This document shows positions 1 through 10,200 of a DNA stretch of 64,000 nt, one piece after another. The notes beneath the pieces are model-generated. The model did no database searches. It had not been told where the DNA came from and saw only the letters and a program-made list of their open reading frames with translations. How positions within the stretch are numbered: the first letter of the stretch is position 1; each line of letters begins with the position of its first letter. The position numbers and the translations under genes were made by a program. This DNA is from Bacteroidota bacterium (GTDB lineage: Bacteria > Bacteroidota > Bacteroidia > UKL13-3), in assembly GCA_027487835.1 (NCBI GenBank), contig JAIYCU010000037.1, positions 98,712-162,711 of the forward strand, written 5' to 3'.

Positions 1-2
1 AT

Positions 3-2963
3 AATGGCAATTGGGTACAAGGCAATAGTGCCAATAAACCACCCGCAATTGGGCCTTATGATTGCATAATGGGCGGCCCTTCAAATGCAAAGAATGTGAT
101 GACCATTGGTGCTGTAAATAAAATTGTGAGTGGCTGGTCAAAATCTTCTGATGTAGTCATGAGCTCCTTCAGCGGTTGGGGCCCTACAGATGATGGTAGA
201 ATTAAGCCCGATGTAGTGGCAAATGGGGTGTCGGTTTATTCTAGCACCAGCACCAGTAATACCGCTTATGCCAATTTAAATGGTACTTCAATGGCCACGC
301 CAAATGCAAGTGGCTCTGCTTTGCTAATACAACAACACTATAATAACTTAAAGAGCGCTTACATGCGCGCCTCCACTTTAAAGGGACTCATTATCCATAC
401 GGCAGACGAGGCAGGCGCAAATCCTGGTCCTGATTACACCTTTGGCTGGGGATTAATGAATACTGATAAGGCTATTTCTGTTGTTTCGGATTCCCTTAAA
501 AATAGCCTTCAACAACTTAGCTTGTCGCCGAATGCAACCTATACCTATTCGTTTTTTGCAGATGGAACTTCGCCCATTCGTGCCACCATCTGCTGGACAG
601 ATAGACCTGCAAATCCTTTGTCGGCTGCCTTAGATGCACCCACCAAAATGTTGGTAAACGACTTAGACATTCGCTTGCGTAGAAATTCAGACAATACCAA
701 TTTCTTGCCTTATATATTAAATCCGGCTTCGCCTGCAAGTGCGGCAACTACTGGTGATAATAATACAGACAATACAGAAATGATTCACCTGGGCACCCCA
801 ACCGCGGGCCTTTATACTATTACCATTACGCATAAAGGGGCTTTAACAGGTGGTGCGCAGCCATATGCCTTACTTGTTTCGGGCATTACCCCTAAGCCAA
901 CTGCTGGTTTTACAAGCAATGTTAGAACTGTTTGCATGAACCAAAATGTTAGCTTTACCAATTTATCTGTTGGAGGAGCTTCAAGAATGTGGTATTTCCC
1001 AGGCGGAAACCCTGCTACTACTAGTGCCTTAAATCCAACTGTTTCTTATCCTGCCCCTGGCAGTTATCCAGTGGCCTTGCGCATTAGCTCAGCCAATGGG
1101 TATGATTCAATTTATGTAACAGATTATATCTCGGTAGGTGGTATTAGCCTTCCAATAGATGAAACGTTTGAAAGCAATTCAGCTACTAGAAGTTTATGGA
1201 CCATTGATAATTTACAAAATGATAGCACTTGGCGCTTATGGAACATTGCAGGCACTAGCCCTGGGAATACGGCTATGGGCATTAATAATTATGATGTAAC
1301 TACGCAGTTTTATACCGATAGAATTGTTTCCCCTGTGCTCGACTTTAGAGGCTTAAGCAGTGCGAGCTTGCAATTTCAGCATGCTTATACGCGCTATGAC
1401 AATACAACTACCGATTCATTAATAGTATTAATAAGCACAAACTGCGGTACTACCTATACTCGCTTAGGCGCTTATGGCGAGAATGGTAATGGCACCTTTG
1501 CCACTGGACCAGATAATACGTTTACTGCAGTTAATGCTTTTATTCCTTCAAAGCCTGCAGATTGGTGTGGTGGTGGTTTAGGAGCGGCATGCAATAGCTA
1601 CGACCTTTCATCCTTTGTAGGTAATGCGAATGTGCGTATTCGGTTCGAACAAAAAACCAATAATGGAGGTAACAATTTATTCATTGATAATATCAAAATC
1701 TTAGGAACACCCTTAACACCTGTAGCCAGATTTTATACCTTAACCCCAACCGTATGTGTGGGCGATGAAGTACAATTATTAGATTCCTCTTATAATCAAC
1801 CTAAAGAATGGACATGGTATGTGAGTGATGCAGATACCCTCATTTATAAAGTTCGTAGTCCACGCGTTAAGTTCTTAAGTTCAGGTGCAAAAACCATTTC
1901 ATTAGTTGTTAAAAATGCAACAGGGCAAGATAGCTTGGCAAGAGTTTCTTATATCAATGTGTTGCCATCGCCAGCGGCACCTTCGTTAACGTCTTCAAAA
2001 GGCAGTGCAGTTTGTGATGGAGATAGCACCCTTCTTGCAACCAATGCAAGTTCTAATTTTATTTGGTATAAAAACAACTTGGCGCAATCAGGCTTAGGTA
2101 CTTCGTTTACAACCAAAGAAGAAGGGGTTTATTTTGTAAGAACTAGGGGTACAAATGGCTGTTGGTCTAAGAGTGATGAATTAAATTTACAAGCAGCAAG
2201 CACCCCAGCCAAACCTTCTATTACAAAAGATTTAACCGGTACGCAGTTTTGTGAAGGAGGTAGTTTTAATCTTACCTCTAGCGCCCTCACAGGCAATCAA
2301 TGGTTAGTAAATGATACTATTTTTAGCACAGCAACAAATAGAATTTTGAACTTTAATGCGGCAGGTAAATTCAAGGTAATGGTAAGCAATAAAGGCTGTA
2401 CAAATACTTCTGATTCAATTATTATAGCCATGTTACCTCGCCCACAAACAGGAGAATTGAGCGGTAAAACTTGGGCTGTAAAGGGTGATACTGCGAGGTT
2501 TAGTGTGATGCCAGGCATAACCGGTTCTGTATTTAATTGGACCCTTACTGGAGGAACAATAGAGGCAGGAGCTACCACGCCTGAAGTATTAATTCGATTT
2601 GGTTCAACCAATGCTGCCACTGTAAATGTGCAAGAAAATGGCAGCAATGGTTGTAAAGGCATTACTAAAACAATCAATGTAAACTTAGTAACAACAGCCT
2701 TGGCCTCTTACCAAATGAATGAGTTTAAATTATTTCCAAATCCTGCTAGCAATGTGTTAAACATACAAGTGAGTGGACTAGCAGCCAATGCAGAAATTAA
2801 GATTAGTTTATATAATGTGTTGGGTCAAGAAGTGAAACATGAACAAGTAAAATATAATGTTCAGGGTTTCGGTTTGAACCTAAATGATTTGACACCGGGT
2901 GTTTATGTGATTAAAGCAGAGGTAGGCGGAAAAGTATTCACTAGAAACTTTGTAAAGCAATAG
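3..2963 (+). CDS. S8 (subtilisin-like) serine peptidase with PKD-like domains and C-terminal T9SS sorting domain; 5' end lies outside window
   Basis: Frame open to window start; NGTSMATPNASG active-site Ser motif; PKD-like segments (VSFTNLSVGG...); C-terminal 'FKLFPNPASNVLNIQV...GVYVIKAEVGGKVFTRNFVKQ' typical of type A T9SS CTD. Confidence 0.9.
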   Translation, partial: NGNWVQGNSANKPPAIGPYDCIMGGPSNAKNVMTIGAVNKIVSGWSKSSDVVMSSFSGWGPTDDGRIKPDVVANGVSVYSSTSTSNTAYANLNGTSMATPNASGSALLIQQHYNNLKSAYMRASTLKGLIIHTADEAGANPGPDYTFGWGLMNTDKAISVVSDSLKNSLQQLSLSPNATYTYSFFADGTSPIRATICWTDRPANPLSAALDAPTKMLVNDLDIRLRRNSDNTNFLPYILNPASPASAATTGDNNTDNTEMIHLGTPTAGLYTITITHKGALTGGAQPYALLVSGITPKPTAGFTSNVRTVCMNQNVSFTNLSVGGASRMWYFPGGNPATTSALNPTVSYPAPGSYPVALRISSANGYDSIYVTDYISVGGISLPIDETFESNSATRSLWTIDNLQNDSTWRLWNIAGTSPGNTAMGINNYDVTTQFYTDRIVSPVLDFRGLSSASLQFQHAYTRYDNTTTDSLIVLISTNCGTTYTRLGAYGENGNGTFATGPDNTFTAVNAFIPSKPADWCGGGLGAACNSYDLSSFVGNANVRIRFEQKTNNGGNNLFIDNIKILGTPLTPVARFYTLTPTVCVGDEVQLLDSSYNQPKEWTWYVSDADTLIYKVRSPRVKFLSSGAKTISLVVKNATGQDSLARVSYINVLPSPAAPSLTSSKGSAVCDGDSTLLATNASSNFIWYKNNLAQSGLGTSFTTKEEGVYFVRTRGTNGCWSKSDELNLQAASTPAKPSITKDLTGTQFCEGGSFNLTSSALTGNQWLVNDTIFSTATNRILNFNAAGKFKVMVSNKGCTNTSDSIIIAMLPRPQTGELSGKTWAVKGDTARFSVMPGITGSVFNWTLTGGTIEAGATTPEVLIRFGSTNAATVNVQENGSNGCKGITKTINVNLVTTALASYQMNEFKLFPNPASNVLNIQVSGLAANAEIKISLYNVLGQEVKHEQVKYNVQGFGLNLNDLTPGVYVIKAEVGGKVFTRNFVKQ

Positions 2964-2978
2964 CTTTACAAAGTTTCT
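2943..2978. terminator. 16-bp perfect inverted repeat (loop AATA) spanning the stop codon of the peptidase gene
   Basis: AGAAACTTTGTAAAGC aata GCTTTACAAAGTTTCT read directly; no T-run directly after it, so terminator role uncertain. Confidence 0.5.
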
Positions 2979-2981
2979 GAG

Positions 2982-3020
2982 ATAGGGAAATACCTTAACA
3001 AGTATTTCCCTATTTTTTTT
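2982..3020. terminator. Rho-independent terminator between convergent genes
   Basis: ATAGGGAAATAC-loop-GTATTTCCCTAT followed by T8. Confidence 0.85.
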
Positions 3021-3991
3021 TAATGGTTCCTATCAATAATAAAGTCAACCAAAGCATGTAAAGAAGGCTTTACGGCACTGTCTGGCATTTGGTTCAAAAT
3101 GTCTAATGCTTCTTGCTTTATGATATTCATTTTATCGCGGGTGTAAGCAATTCCGTTGTGGCTATTAACGTAATTAACCACTTCAATTACTTTGGCCTTT
3201 TTGTGGTGTTCGTTTTTGATGATATTGATAATGCGTTTTCGGGTGGCTTTATCTGCATTATTTAAAGTATAAATGATGGGCAAGGTGAGTTTCTTTTCTT
3301 TAAGGTCGATGCCAGTTGGTTTGCCAATATCTTCATCGCCATAATCCAACAAATCATCTTTCATTTGAAAAGCAATTCCTGCTTTTTCACCAAACAAACG
3401 CATTTGTTCCACTTGCTCTGGCGTGGCGCCAGCAGAGGCTGCACCAATGGCACAGCAACTTGCAATTAGGGATGCCGTTTTTTTCCGAATGATGTCAAAA
3501 TATACTTCTTCGGATAAGTTAAGGTTACGTGTTTTTTCTATTTGCAACAATTCACCTTCACTCATTTCTTTAACTGCTGTGCTTACAATTTCTAATAAAT
3601 GATAATCTTTATTTTCTACCGAAAGCAATAGCCCACGTGAGAGTAAATAATCGCCCACCAATACTGCAATTTTATTTTTCCATAGGGCATTGATAGAAAA
3701 GAAGCCACGGCGTTCATCGCTATCATCTACTACATCGTCGTGAACCAAAGTAGCTGTATGCAATAGCTCTACTAAACTAGCCGCGCGGTAAGTAGATTCA
3801 TTTACTCCGTTGAACAAACTGGCAGAAAAAAATACAAAAATAGGACGTATCTGCTTGCCTTTGCGCTTTACGATATAGGTCATGATGGTATCCAGCAAAG
3901 GAACCGAGCTGCGCATGGCGTCTCTGAATTTACTTTCAAAAGCTTTCAGGTGCTCGTCTATCGGAGCTTTAATTTGATCCAGGTTATTCAC
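3020..3991 (-). CDS. Polyprenyl synthetase family protein (trans-isoprenyl diphosphate synthase)
   Basis: LLHTATLVHDDVVDDSDERRG (first Asp-rich motif) and QMKDDLLDYGDEDIGKPTGIDLKEKKLTLP (second). Confidence 0.93.
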   Translation of the reverse strand: MNNLDQIKAPIDEHLKAFESKFRDAMRSSVPLLDTIMTYIVKRKGKQIRPIFVFFSASLFNGVNESTYRAASLVELLHTATLVHDDVVDDSDERRGFFSINALWKNKIAVLVGDYLLSRGLLLSVENKDYHLLEIVSTAVKEMSEGELLQIEKTRNLNLSEEVYFDIIRKKTASLIASCCAIGAASAGATPEQVEQMRLFGEKAGIAFQMKDDLLDYGDEDIGKPTGIDLKEKKLTLPIIYTLNNADKATRKRIINIIKNEHHKKAKVIEVVNYVNSHNGIAYTRDKMNIIKQEALDILNQMPDSAVKPSLHALVDFIIDRNH

Positions 3992-4057
3992 TCACCCGCA
4001 AAGAAAGCAATTTTATTACGTAATTGCAGCAATAAACAAAAGCAGTTAATTTGCAGT

Positions 4058-5425
4058 ATGGCCAAGGTTCAAACAACATTCTTCTGCCGCAATTGCGGAG
4101 CCTCTTCGGCAAAATGGGTAGGTAAATGCCCAGCATGCAACGAATGGAATACCTTTGTAGAAGAGGTAATACACAAAGAAAAGGCTGATTATAAGAGCAC
4201 TTGGAAAAAGGAGAACAATGGAATTTCAAAGAAACCCATCCTCATCAACGAGATAGAAAAGGGTAATGAAATGCGCATTGTGCTTAAAGATTTGGAGCTC
4301 AACCGCGTGTTGGGAGGTGGTTTGGTGCCAGGTTCTGTCATTTTAATTGGGGGTGAACCTGGTATTGGTAAATCTACCTTATTGCTGCAAGTGGCTTTGC
4401 AGTTTCAAAAGCATAAAGTTTTATACATTAGCGGAGAAGAAAGTGAATCGCAAATAAAAATGCGAGCTGAGCGCATTCCGTTTGCCAATGAAAATTGTTT
4501 TTTGTTTACCGAAACCAGCACCCAAAAAATAGGTAAGGCATTTAAGGACTTAGAACCAGATTTGGTGGTGGTAGATTCTATTCAAACCTTGCAAAGCGAT
4601 TTAATTGATAGCACACCTGGGAGTATTTCTCAAATTAAGGAAACAGCAGGAGAGATGATACGCTTTGCCAAAGAAACAGGTACGCCAGTTTTTCTAATAG
4701 GCCATATCACCAAGGATGGCACCTTGGCGGGTCCAAAATTGCTCGAACACATGGTGGATACGGTATTGCAATTTGAAGGAGATAGGCATCATGTTTATCG
4801 CATCTTGCGAAGCACTAAAAATAGGTTTGGGTCAACCAATGAAATTGGTATTTATGAAATGCAAGGCGGCGGTTTAAGAGAAGTAAGTAACCCCTCAGAA
4901 ATTTTGATTACCCAGAGGGATGAAAGTTTAAGTGGGGTTTCTATCTCTGCTACCTTAGAAGGGATGCGGCCTTTGTTGATAGAAACCCAAGCCTTGGTGA
5001 GTACGGCAGTATATGGCACGCCTCAGCGCAACTCCAATGGTTATGATGCCAAGAGACTAAACATGTTGTTGGCGATATTAGAAAAGAAATGCGGACTAAG
5101 AATGGGATTGCAAGACGTGTTTGTGAACATAGCAGGCGGACTAAGAATTGAGGATCCGGGTATTGACTTAGGCATTATTGCCGCCATAGTAAGCAGTTAT
5201 GAAAGCATGCCTATAAGCAATAAAATTGCCTTTATAGGAGAGGTTGGACTCAGTGGGGAAGTGCGCGCAGTAAGTAGAATAGAGCAACGCATCAGCGAAG
5301 CCGAAAAGCTAGGTTTTGAAACCGTTTATTTGAGTAAGTTTAATAAACTTCCAGCCCATAATTTTAAGATAAAATTGGTTGAAATTACAAAGCTAGAAGA
5401 GTTGCTGAACCTACTTTTTGGTTAA
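4058..5425 (+). CDS. radA: DNA repair protein RadA
   Basis: MAKVQTTFFCRNCGASSAKWVGKCPACNEWNTF zinc finger; GGEPGIGKSTLLLQ Walker A; KNRFGSTNEIGIYEM motif. Start set to ATG 4058. Confidence 0.96.
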   Translation: MAKVQTTFFCRNCGASSAKWVGKCPACNEWNTFVEEVIHKEKADYKSTWKKENNGISKKPILINEIEKGNEMRIVLKDLELNRVLGGGLVPGSVILIGGEPGIGKSTLLLQVALQFQKHKVLYISGEESESQIKMRAERIPFANENCFLFTETSTQKIGKAFKDLEPDLVVVDSIQTLQSDLIDSTPGSISQIKETAGEMIRFAKETGTPVFLIGHITKDGTLAGPKLLEHMVDTVLQFEGDRHHVYRILRSTKNRFGSTNEIGIYEMQGGGLREVSNPSEILITQRDESLSGVSISATLEGMRPLLIETQALVSTAVYGTPQRNSNGYDAKRLNMLLAILEKKCGLRMGLQDVFVNIAGGLRIEDPGIDLGIIAAIVSSYESMPISNKIAFIGEVGLSGEVRAVSRIEQRISEAEKLGFETVYLSKFNKLPAHNFKIKLVEITKLEELLNLLFG

Positions 5426-6043
5426 TTAATTTTGAGAGGCAACTTCTAGTTTTTTGAGTTCTGCACCAAGCCATTTTCCAATTGGTTCGTGCGCCAGAAT
5501 GGTATTTAAACCTGCTTGTGCAGCACCTTTGATATTTATTCTGCTATCGTCGATAAATACACTTTCAGTGGCTTTTAATTCGGCTTGATCCAATACCTGT
5601 TGGTAGCAAGCAAGCATAGGTTTACGGGAGCCCATTTCAAAACTTAGGAATTGAATCTCAAACAATTCATTAAAGATATCTTTTCCATGTGCCCTATACA
5701 CTTCTTCGATATGGGTATGATTGGTATTGCTTAATAGAAATAATCGATAGTGTTTTTTAAGGTGTCTTAATAACTCAATTCTTTCATCAGGGAGGTCTAA
5801 TAGCATTGCGTTCCAGGCTGTTTTTATTTGTTCTCTTGAGGCATTACCTTTAAGGATGGTAAATAAATTTTGGAGGAAAAACTCTTCATCTATTTTGCCT
5901 AGTTCATAGTCAATAAAAACAGAATCTTCGTGGTTAATTTCATCTAAATCTGCGCCCATTCTTTTAAAGGCCCGTAATGTTTTTCCTTGGTCGAGGTCTA
6001 AAACTACCCCACCTAAATCAAATATTATATTTTTAATTCTCAT
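5426..6043 (-). CDS. HAD family hydrolase/phosphatase
   Basis: IIFDLGGVVLDLD motif I; LLSNTN; FIDDSRINIKGA. Confidence 0.9.
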   Translation of the reverse strand: MRIKNIIFDLGGVVLDLDQGKTLRAFKRMGADLDEINHEDSVFIDYELGKIDEEFFLQNLFTILKGNASREQIKTAWNAMLLDLPDERIELLRHLKKHYRLFLLSNTNHTHIEEVYRAHGKDIFNELFEIQFLSFEMGSRKPMLACYQQVLDQAELKATESVFIDDSRINIKGAAQAGLNTILAHEPIGKWLGAELKKLEVASQN

Positions 6044-6090
6044 ACTTCACTTATCTACAGCTTAACAACATTGAAAAAATCAAAAAGGTT

Positions 6091-6861
6091 TTATTTATTC
6101 AGGGTATGCACCGCATTAGTAAGGGAGAAAATCAATTCTGGATTTTTTTCAAAAGCATTACCTATCACAACTACATCGGCGCCGGCTTCGCAGCTTGCGA
6201 TTGCTTGTGCCTCTGTGCGTATCCCGCCACCAATAAAAAGGGGTCCATTTATTTGGTTTTTTACTTCCGTAATCATGCTTGCACTGATAGGATTTAAGGC
6301 ACCGCTCCCTGCATCCATATAGGTAATTTTTAAACCCAACATGTCACCAGCCATTGCTGTACAAGCGGCAATATTGTTTTTATCGTAAGGCAAAGGAGTG
6401 GTATTGCTCATATACATCACACTAGTGAGATTTCCACCATCTACAATCATGTAAGCAGTAGGTATTACCTCAATGCCTGATTTTTTAAGTAAAGGGGCTG
6501 CCAATACGTGTTTACCAATGAGTAGGTCGGGGTTTCTGCCACTTATCATGCTCAAAAAGAGAATGGCATCTGCTGAGGGATGCGTTTGCATGATATTGCC
6601 TGGAAATAATAGTAGCGGAATTTGCGAATGTGTTTTTATGATTTCAATACAACGGTCCCAAAAACCATTGGTGATAAGGCTGCCGCCTACAAGAATTAAA
6701 TCTACCTTGGCAATATTGCAAAGGGTTAGTGTTTTTATTAACTCTTCTTCAGAAGCTAGGCTATCTGGGTCTATAAGCACAGCAAGTTGCTTTAGGCTTT
6801 GTAATTGCTTAAGCTGAATTTGCTGGTAGATATTTGTTTTTTTGATAGTAGACATGAACAA
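6091..6861 (-). CDS. Geranylgeranylglyceryl phosphate synthase family (PcrB/GGGPS-like)
   Basis: LAVLIDPDS..., LILVGGSLITNGF, LLFPGNIMQ, GGGIRTEAQAIASCEAGADVVVIGNAFEKN. Confidence 0.88.
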   Translation of the reverse strand: MFMSTIKKTNIYQQIQLKQLQSLKQLAVLIDPDSLASEEELIKTLTLCNIAKVDLILVGGSLITNGFWDRCIEIIKTHSQIPLLLFPGNIMQTHPSADAILFLSMISGRNPDLLIGKHVLAAPLLKKSGIEVIPTAYMIVDGGNLTSVMYMSNTTPLPYDKNNIAACTAMAGDMLGLKITYMDAGSGALNPISASMITEVKNQINGPLFIGGGIRTEAQAIASCEAGADVVVIGNAFEKNPELIFSLTNAVHTLNK

Positions 6862-7063
6862 TAGACAACAAATAAAAGCTTTTTAATCTTAATTATTGAA
6901 TTTTGGTCTTCTAAAAATTTACAATAAAAGAAAAAAAATCATAAAACAAAGTAAAGATTTGTGGGATGAGGAGCTAAAGCATCAAAACGTATGCATTTTA
7001 GGACAAGCACCTGACTATTAAATAATTGTTATCTTATCTGAACCCAATGCTAATAAGGCAAGC

Positions 7064-7091
7064 GGTGTGCATAACTTATGTTATAAACACC
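7064..7091. other. Imperfect inverted repeat in the leader region of the class II RNR gene
   Basis: GGTGT-gc-ATAAC-ttat-GTTAT-aa-ACACC. Confidence 0.4.
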
Positions 7092-7259
7092 CTACAAGCA
7101 ACGTTCATATAAGGAAATAGAAATTCACAGGGTATAGTGTTGAAATTACCTTTTGATAAAAAATCTTGAAAGTAGGAGTTTTGGATAAAAAACCCCCTAA
7201 CTTTTTTGGTGGTTAATAAGAACAAAATATTAAGAAAGAATTATACCTGAATTAAGAAA

Positions 7260-10200
7260 ATGAGCCGCACGAAGAAAAACAATGAGCAGAAGGGCCTCCG
7301 GGTTGAGCGCCACTTCACCAAGGATGGAGTGAACGTGTATGACATGTTCACCTATGATTACCGCACCTCTGTGATTAAAAATCCAAATGGGAGTGTAGTA
7401 TTTGAAATGAACAATGTAGAAGTACCTAATTTCTGGAGTCAGGTGGCTACAGATGTGTTGGCACAAAAGTATTTCCGCAAAGCGGGCGTTCCACAAGCAG
7501 ATGGAAGCAGCGGCAGAGAGACGAGCATTAAGCAGGTTGCCCATCGTATGGCGCATTGTTGGATGAAGTGGGGCCAAGACTATGGTTATTTTGACACTAC
7601 AGACGATGCTCAGGTTTTTTATGATGAATTAGCTTACATGGTTGTAGGTCAGTATGCTGCGCCAAACTCACCACAGTGGTTTAATACAGGATTGCACTCT
7701 TCTTATGGCATTACTGGTAAACCTCAAGGACATTACTTCGTAAACCCTAAAACAGGTAATTTAGAAAAATCAACTTCTGCTTATGAGCGTCCTCAACCCC
7801 ACGCTTGTTTCATTTTATCAGTTGATGATGATTTAGTAAATGAAGGCGGCATCATGGATTTATGGGTACGTGAGGCTCGTATCTTTAAATATGGTTCAGG
7901 TGTAGGAACAAATTTTTCTAAAATTCGTGGTGCGCAAGAAAAACTTTCAGGTGGCGGTTCATCATCAGGCTTAATGAGCTTTTTGAAAATTGGTGACCGT
8001 GCAGCGGGAGCGATTAAATCTGGCGGAACTACCAGACGTGCGGCTAAAATGGTGTGTTTGGATTTGGATCACCCAGAAATTGTAGAATTTATAAATTGGA
8101 AAAAGGCAGAAGAAAAGAAAGTAGCCGCATTAATTGCAGCTGGCTATCCTAGCGATTATGAAGGAGAGGCATATGCCACTGTTTCAGGTCAGAATAGTAA
8201 TAACTCTGTGCGCATACCTAATGCCTTTTTTGAAGCCCTTAAAGAAGGTAAAGATTGGGAATTAAAAGCCCGCACAGATGGCAGAGTAATGACCACTATT
8301 CCTGCTAAAGATTTGTGGGATATGATTGGCGATGCCGCTTGGGCATGCGCAGATCCGGGAGTTCAGTATGATTCTACCATTAATGAATGGCATACATGTC
8401 CAGAAGGTGGTCGCATTAATGCGTCTAACCCATGCAGCGAATACATGTTCTTAGACAATACCGCTTGTAATTTGGCGAGCTTAAACCTTATGCGTTTCTT
8501 TAACACAGAAACATTGGCATTTGATGTAAAAGCTTATGAGCATGCAGCGCGTTTATGGACTATGGTGCTTGAAATCTCTGTTTTAATGGCACAGTTTCCT
8601 TCGCCAGAAGTGGCGCAATTAAGCTATGAATACAGAACTTTGGGTTTAGGATATGCAAATCTAGGTAGTGTACTTATGGTAGCTGGTATACCTTATGATA
8701 GTCCGAAAGCCTTTGCATGGTGCGGCGCACTAACCGCTATATTAAATGGTGTGGCTTACCAAACATCAGCAGAAATGGCTAAGTACCTTGGTGCCTTCCC
8801 TAAATTTGAAGATAATAAAGAGCATATGATGCGTGTAATGCGTAATCATCGCTATGCTGCTTATAATGCTACGGATGCCTATGAAGAATTAACCATTAAA
8901 CCAGTAGGGATTGACCCTAAATATTGCCCAGATTATTTGTTAACTTCTGCATGCAATAATTGGGATTTGGCAGTTCAAATGGGAGAGGCGCATGGTTACA
9001 GAAATGCCCAAGCTACTGTGATTGCTCCAACCGGTACCATAGGATTAGTTATGGATTGCGATACCACTGGTATTGAGCCTGATTTCGCCTTGGTTAAATT
9101 TAAGAAATTATCTGGTGGAGGGTATTTTAAAATCATTAACTCAAGCGTACCAGCAGCCTTGAAAAATTTAGGGTATTCTCCAGTTGAGATTGATGCCATT
9201 ATAAAATATGCTACAGGTTCGGCTTCTCTACATGGTGCCCCTTTCATTAATCCAGAGTCGCTAAAATTCCGTGGCTTTACTGATGAGGAAATTGCTAAGT
9301 TAGACAAAGCAGCTGCGGGAGCTTTTGAAATTGGTTTTGCTTTCAACGTGTGGACACTTGGCGAGGCTTGCTTGCAGCGACTTGGGTTCAAACCGGAAGA
9401 ATACAATAGCCATAGCTTTAACTTGCTAAGAAAACTAGGGTTTACCCGTCAAGAAATTGAAGCAGCTAATGATTTTATCTGTGGAACCATGACGGTTGAG
9501 GGAGCGCCTTTATTGAAAGACGAACATTTGCCTGTTTTTGATTGTGCAAACAAATGTGGTAACAAAGGCGAGCGATATATTGCAGCTACAGGCCATATCC
9601 GTATGATGGCGGCAGCACAACCATTCTTAAGTGGTGCAATTTCTAAAACCATTAACCTACCAAATGAAGCTACTGTTGACAACATTAAGGAGTGTTATCA
9701 AATGAGCTGGGAATTAGGCCTAAAAGCCAATGCCCTATACAGAGATGGATGTAAGTTGAGCCAGCCTTTGAGCAATAAATCAGATGTAAAAGACGAAGAA
9801 GAAATTCAAGATGCAGTAGAGCAAGTGCTAGGAGAAGCCGCCCACAAACCAGTTGGTGAGTTAAGTCCAGAGCAAGTTTTAGAAGCCGCAACTGCCATCC
9901 TTAATAGAACACACGATACCGCTTTCAAGCATAAATTAGCAGGTGTTGTAGCACGTAAGACCTTGCCAGGAAAACGTGCTGGATTTACCCAAAAGGCAAC
10001 GGTTGGTGGTCAAACTATCTTTGTGAGAACAGGTGAATATGAAGATGGAACTTTAGGAGAAATCTTTGTTGATCTGCACAAAGAAGGCGCTACTTTACGC
10101 TCTTTAATGAACTGTTTCTCTATTGCAGTTTCTTTAGGCTTACAATATGGTGTGCCATTAGAAGAATACGTTGACAAGTTTACCTTTACCCGTTTTGAAC

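Noticed and set aside
6900-7259. Cobalamin riboswitch upstream of B12-dependent RNR
   Set aside because: No recognisable B12-box-like conserved core found by eye; cannot be excluded without a covariance-model search.
8996-9406. Antisense ORFs in the track (e.g. 8996-9406, 2297-2677, 12037-12468, 31911-32267)
   Set aside because: They lie opposite well-supported genes, have no family motifs and biased composition expected from reverse reading of coding DNA.
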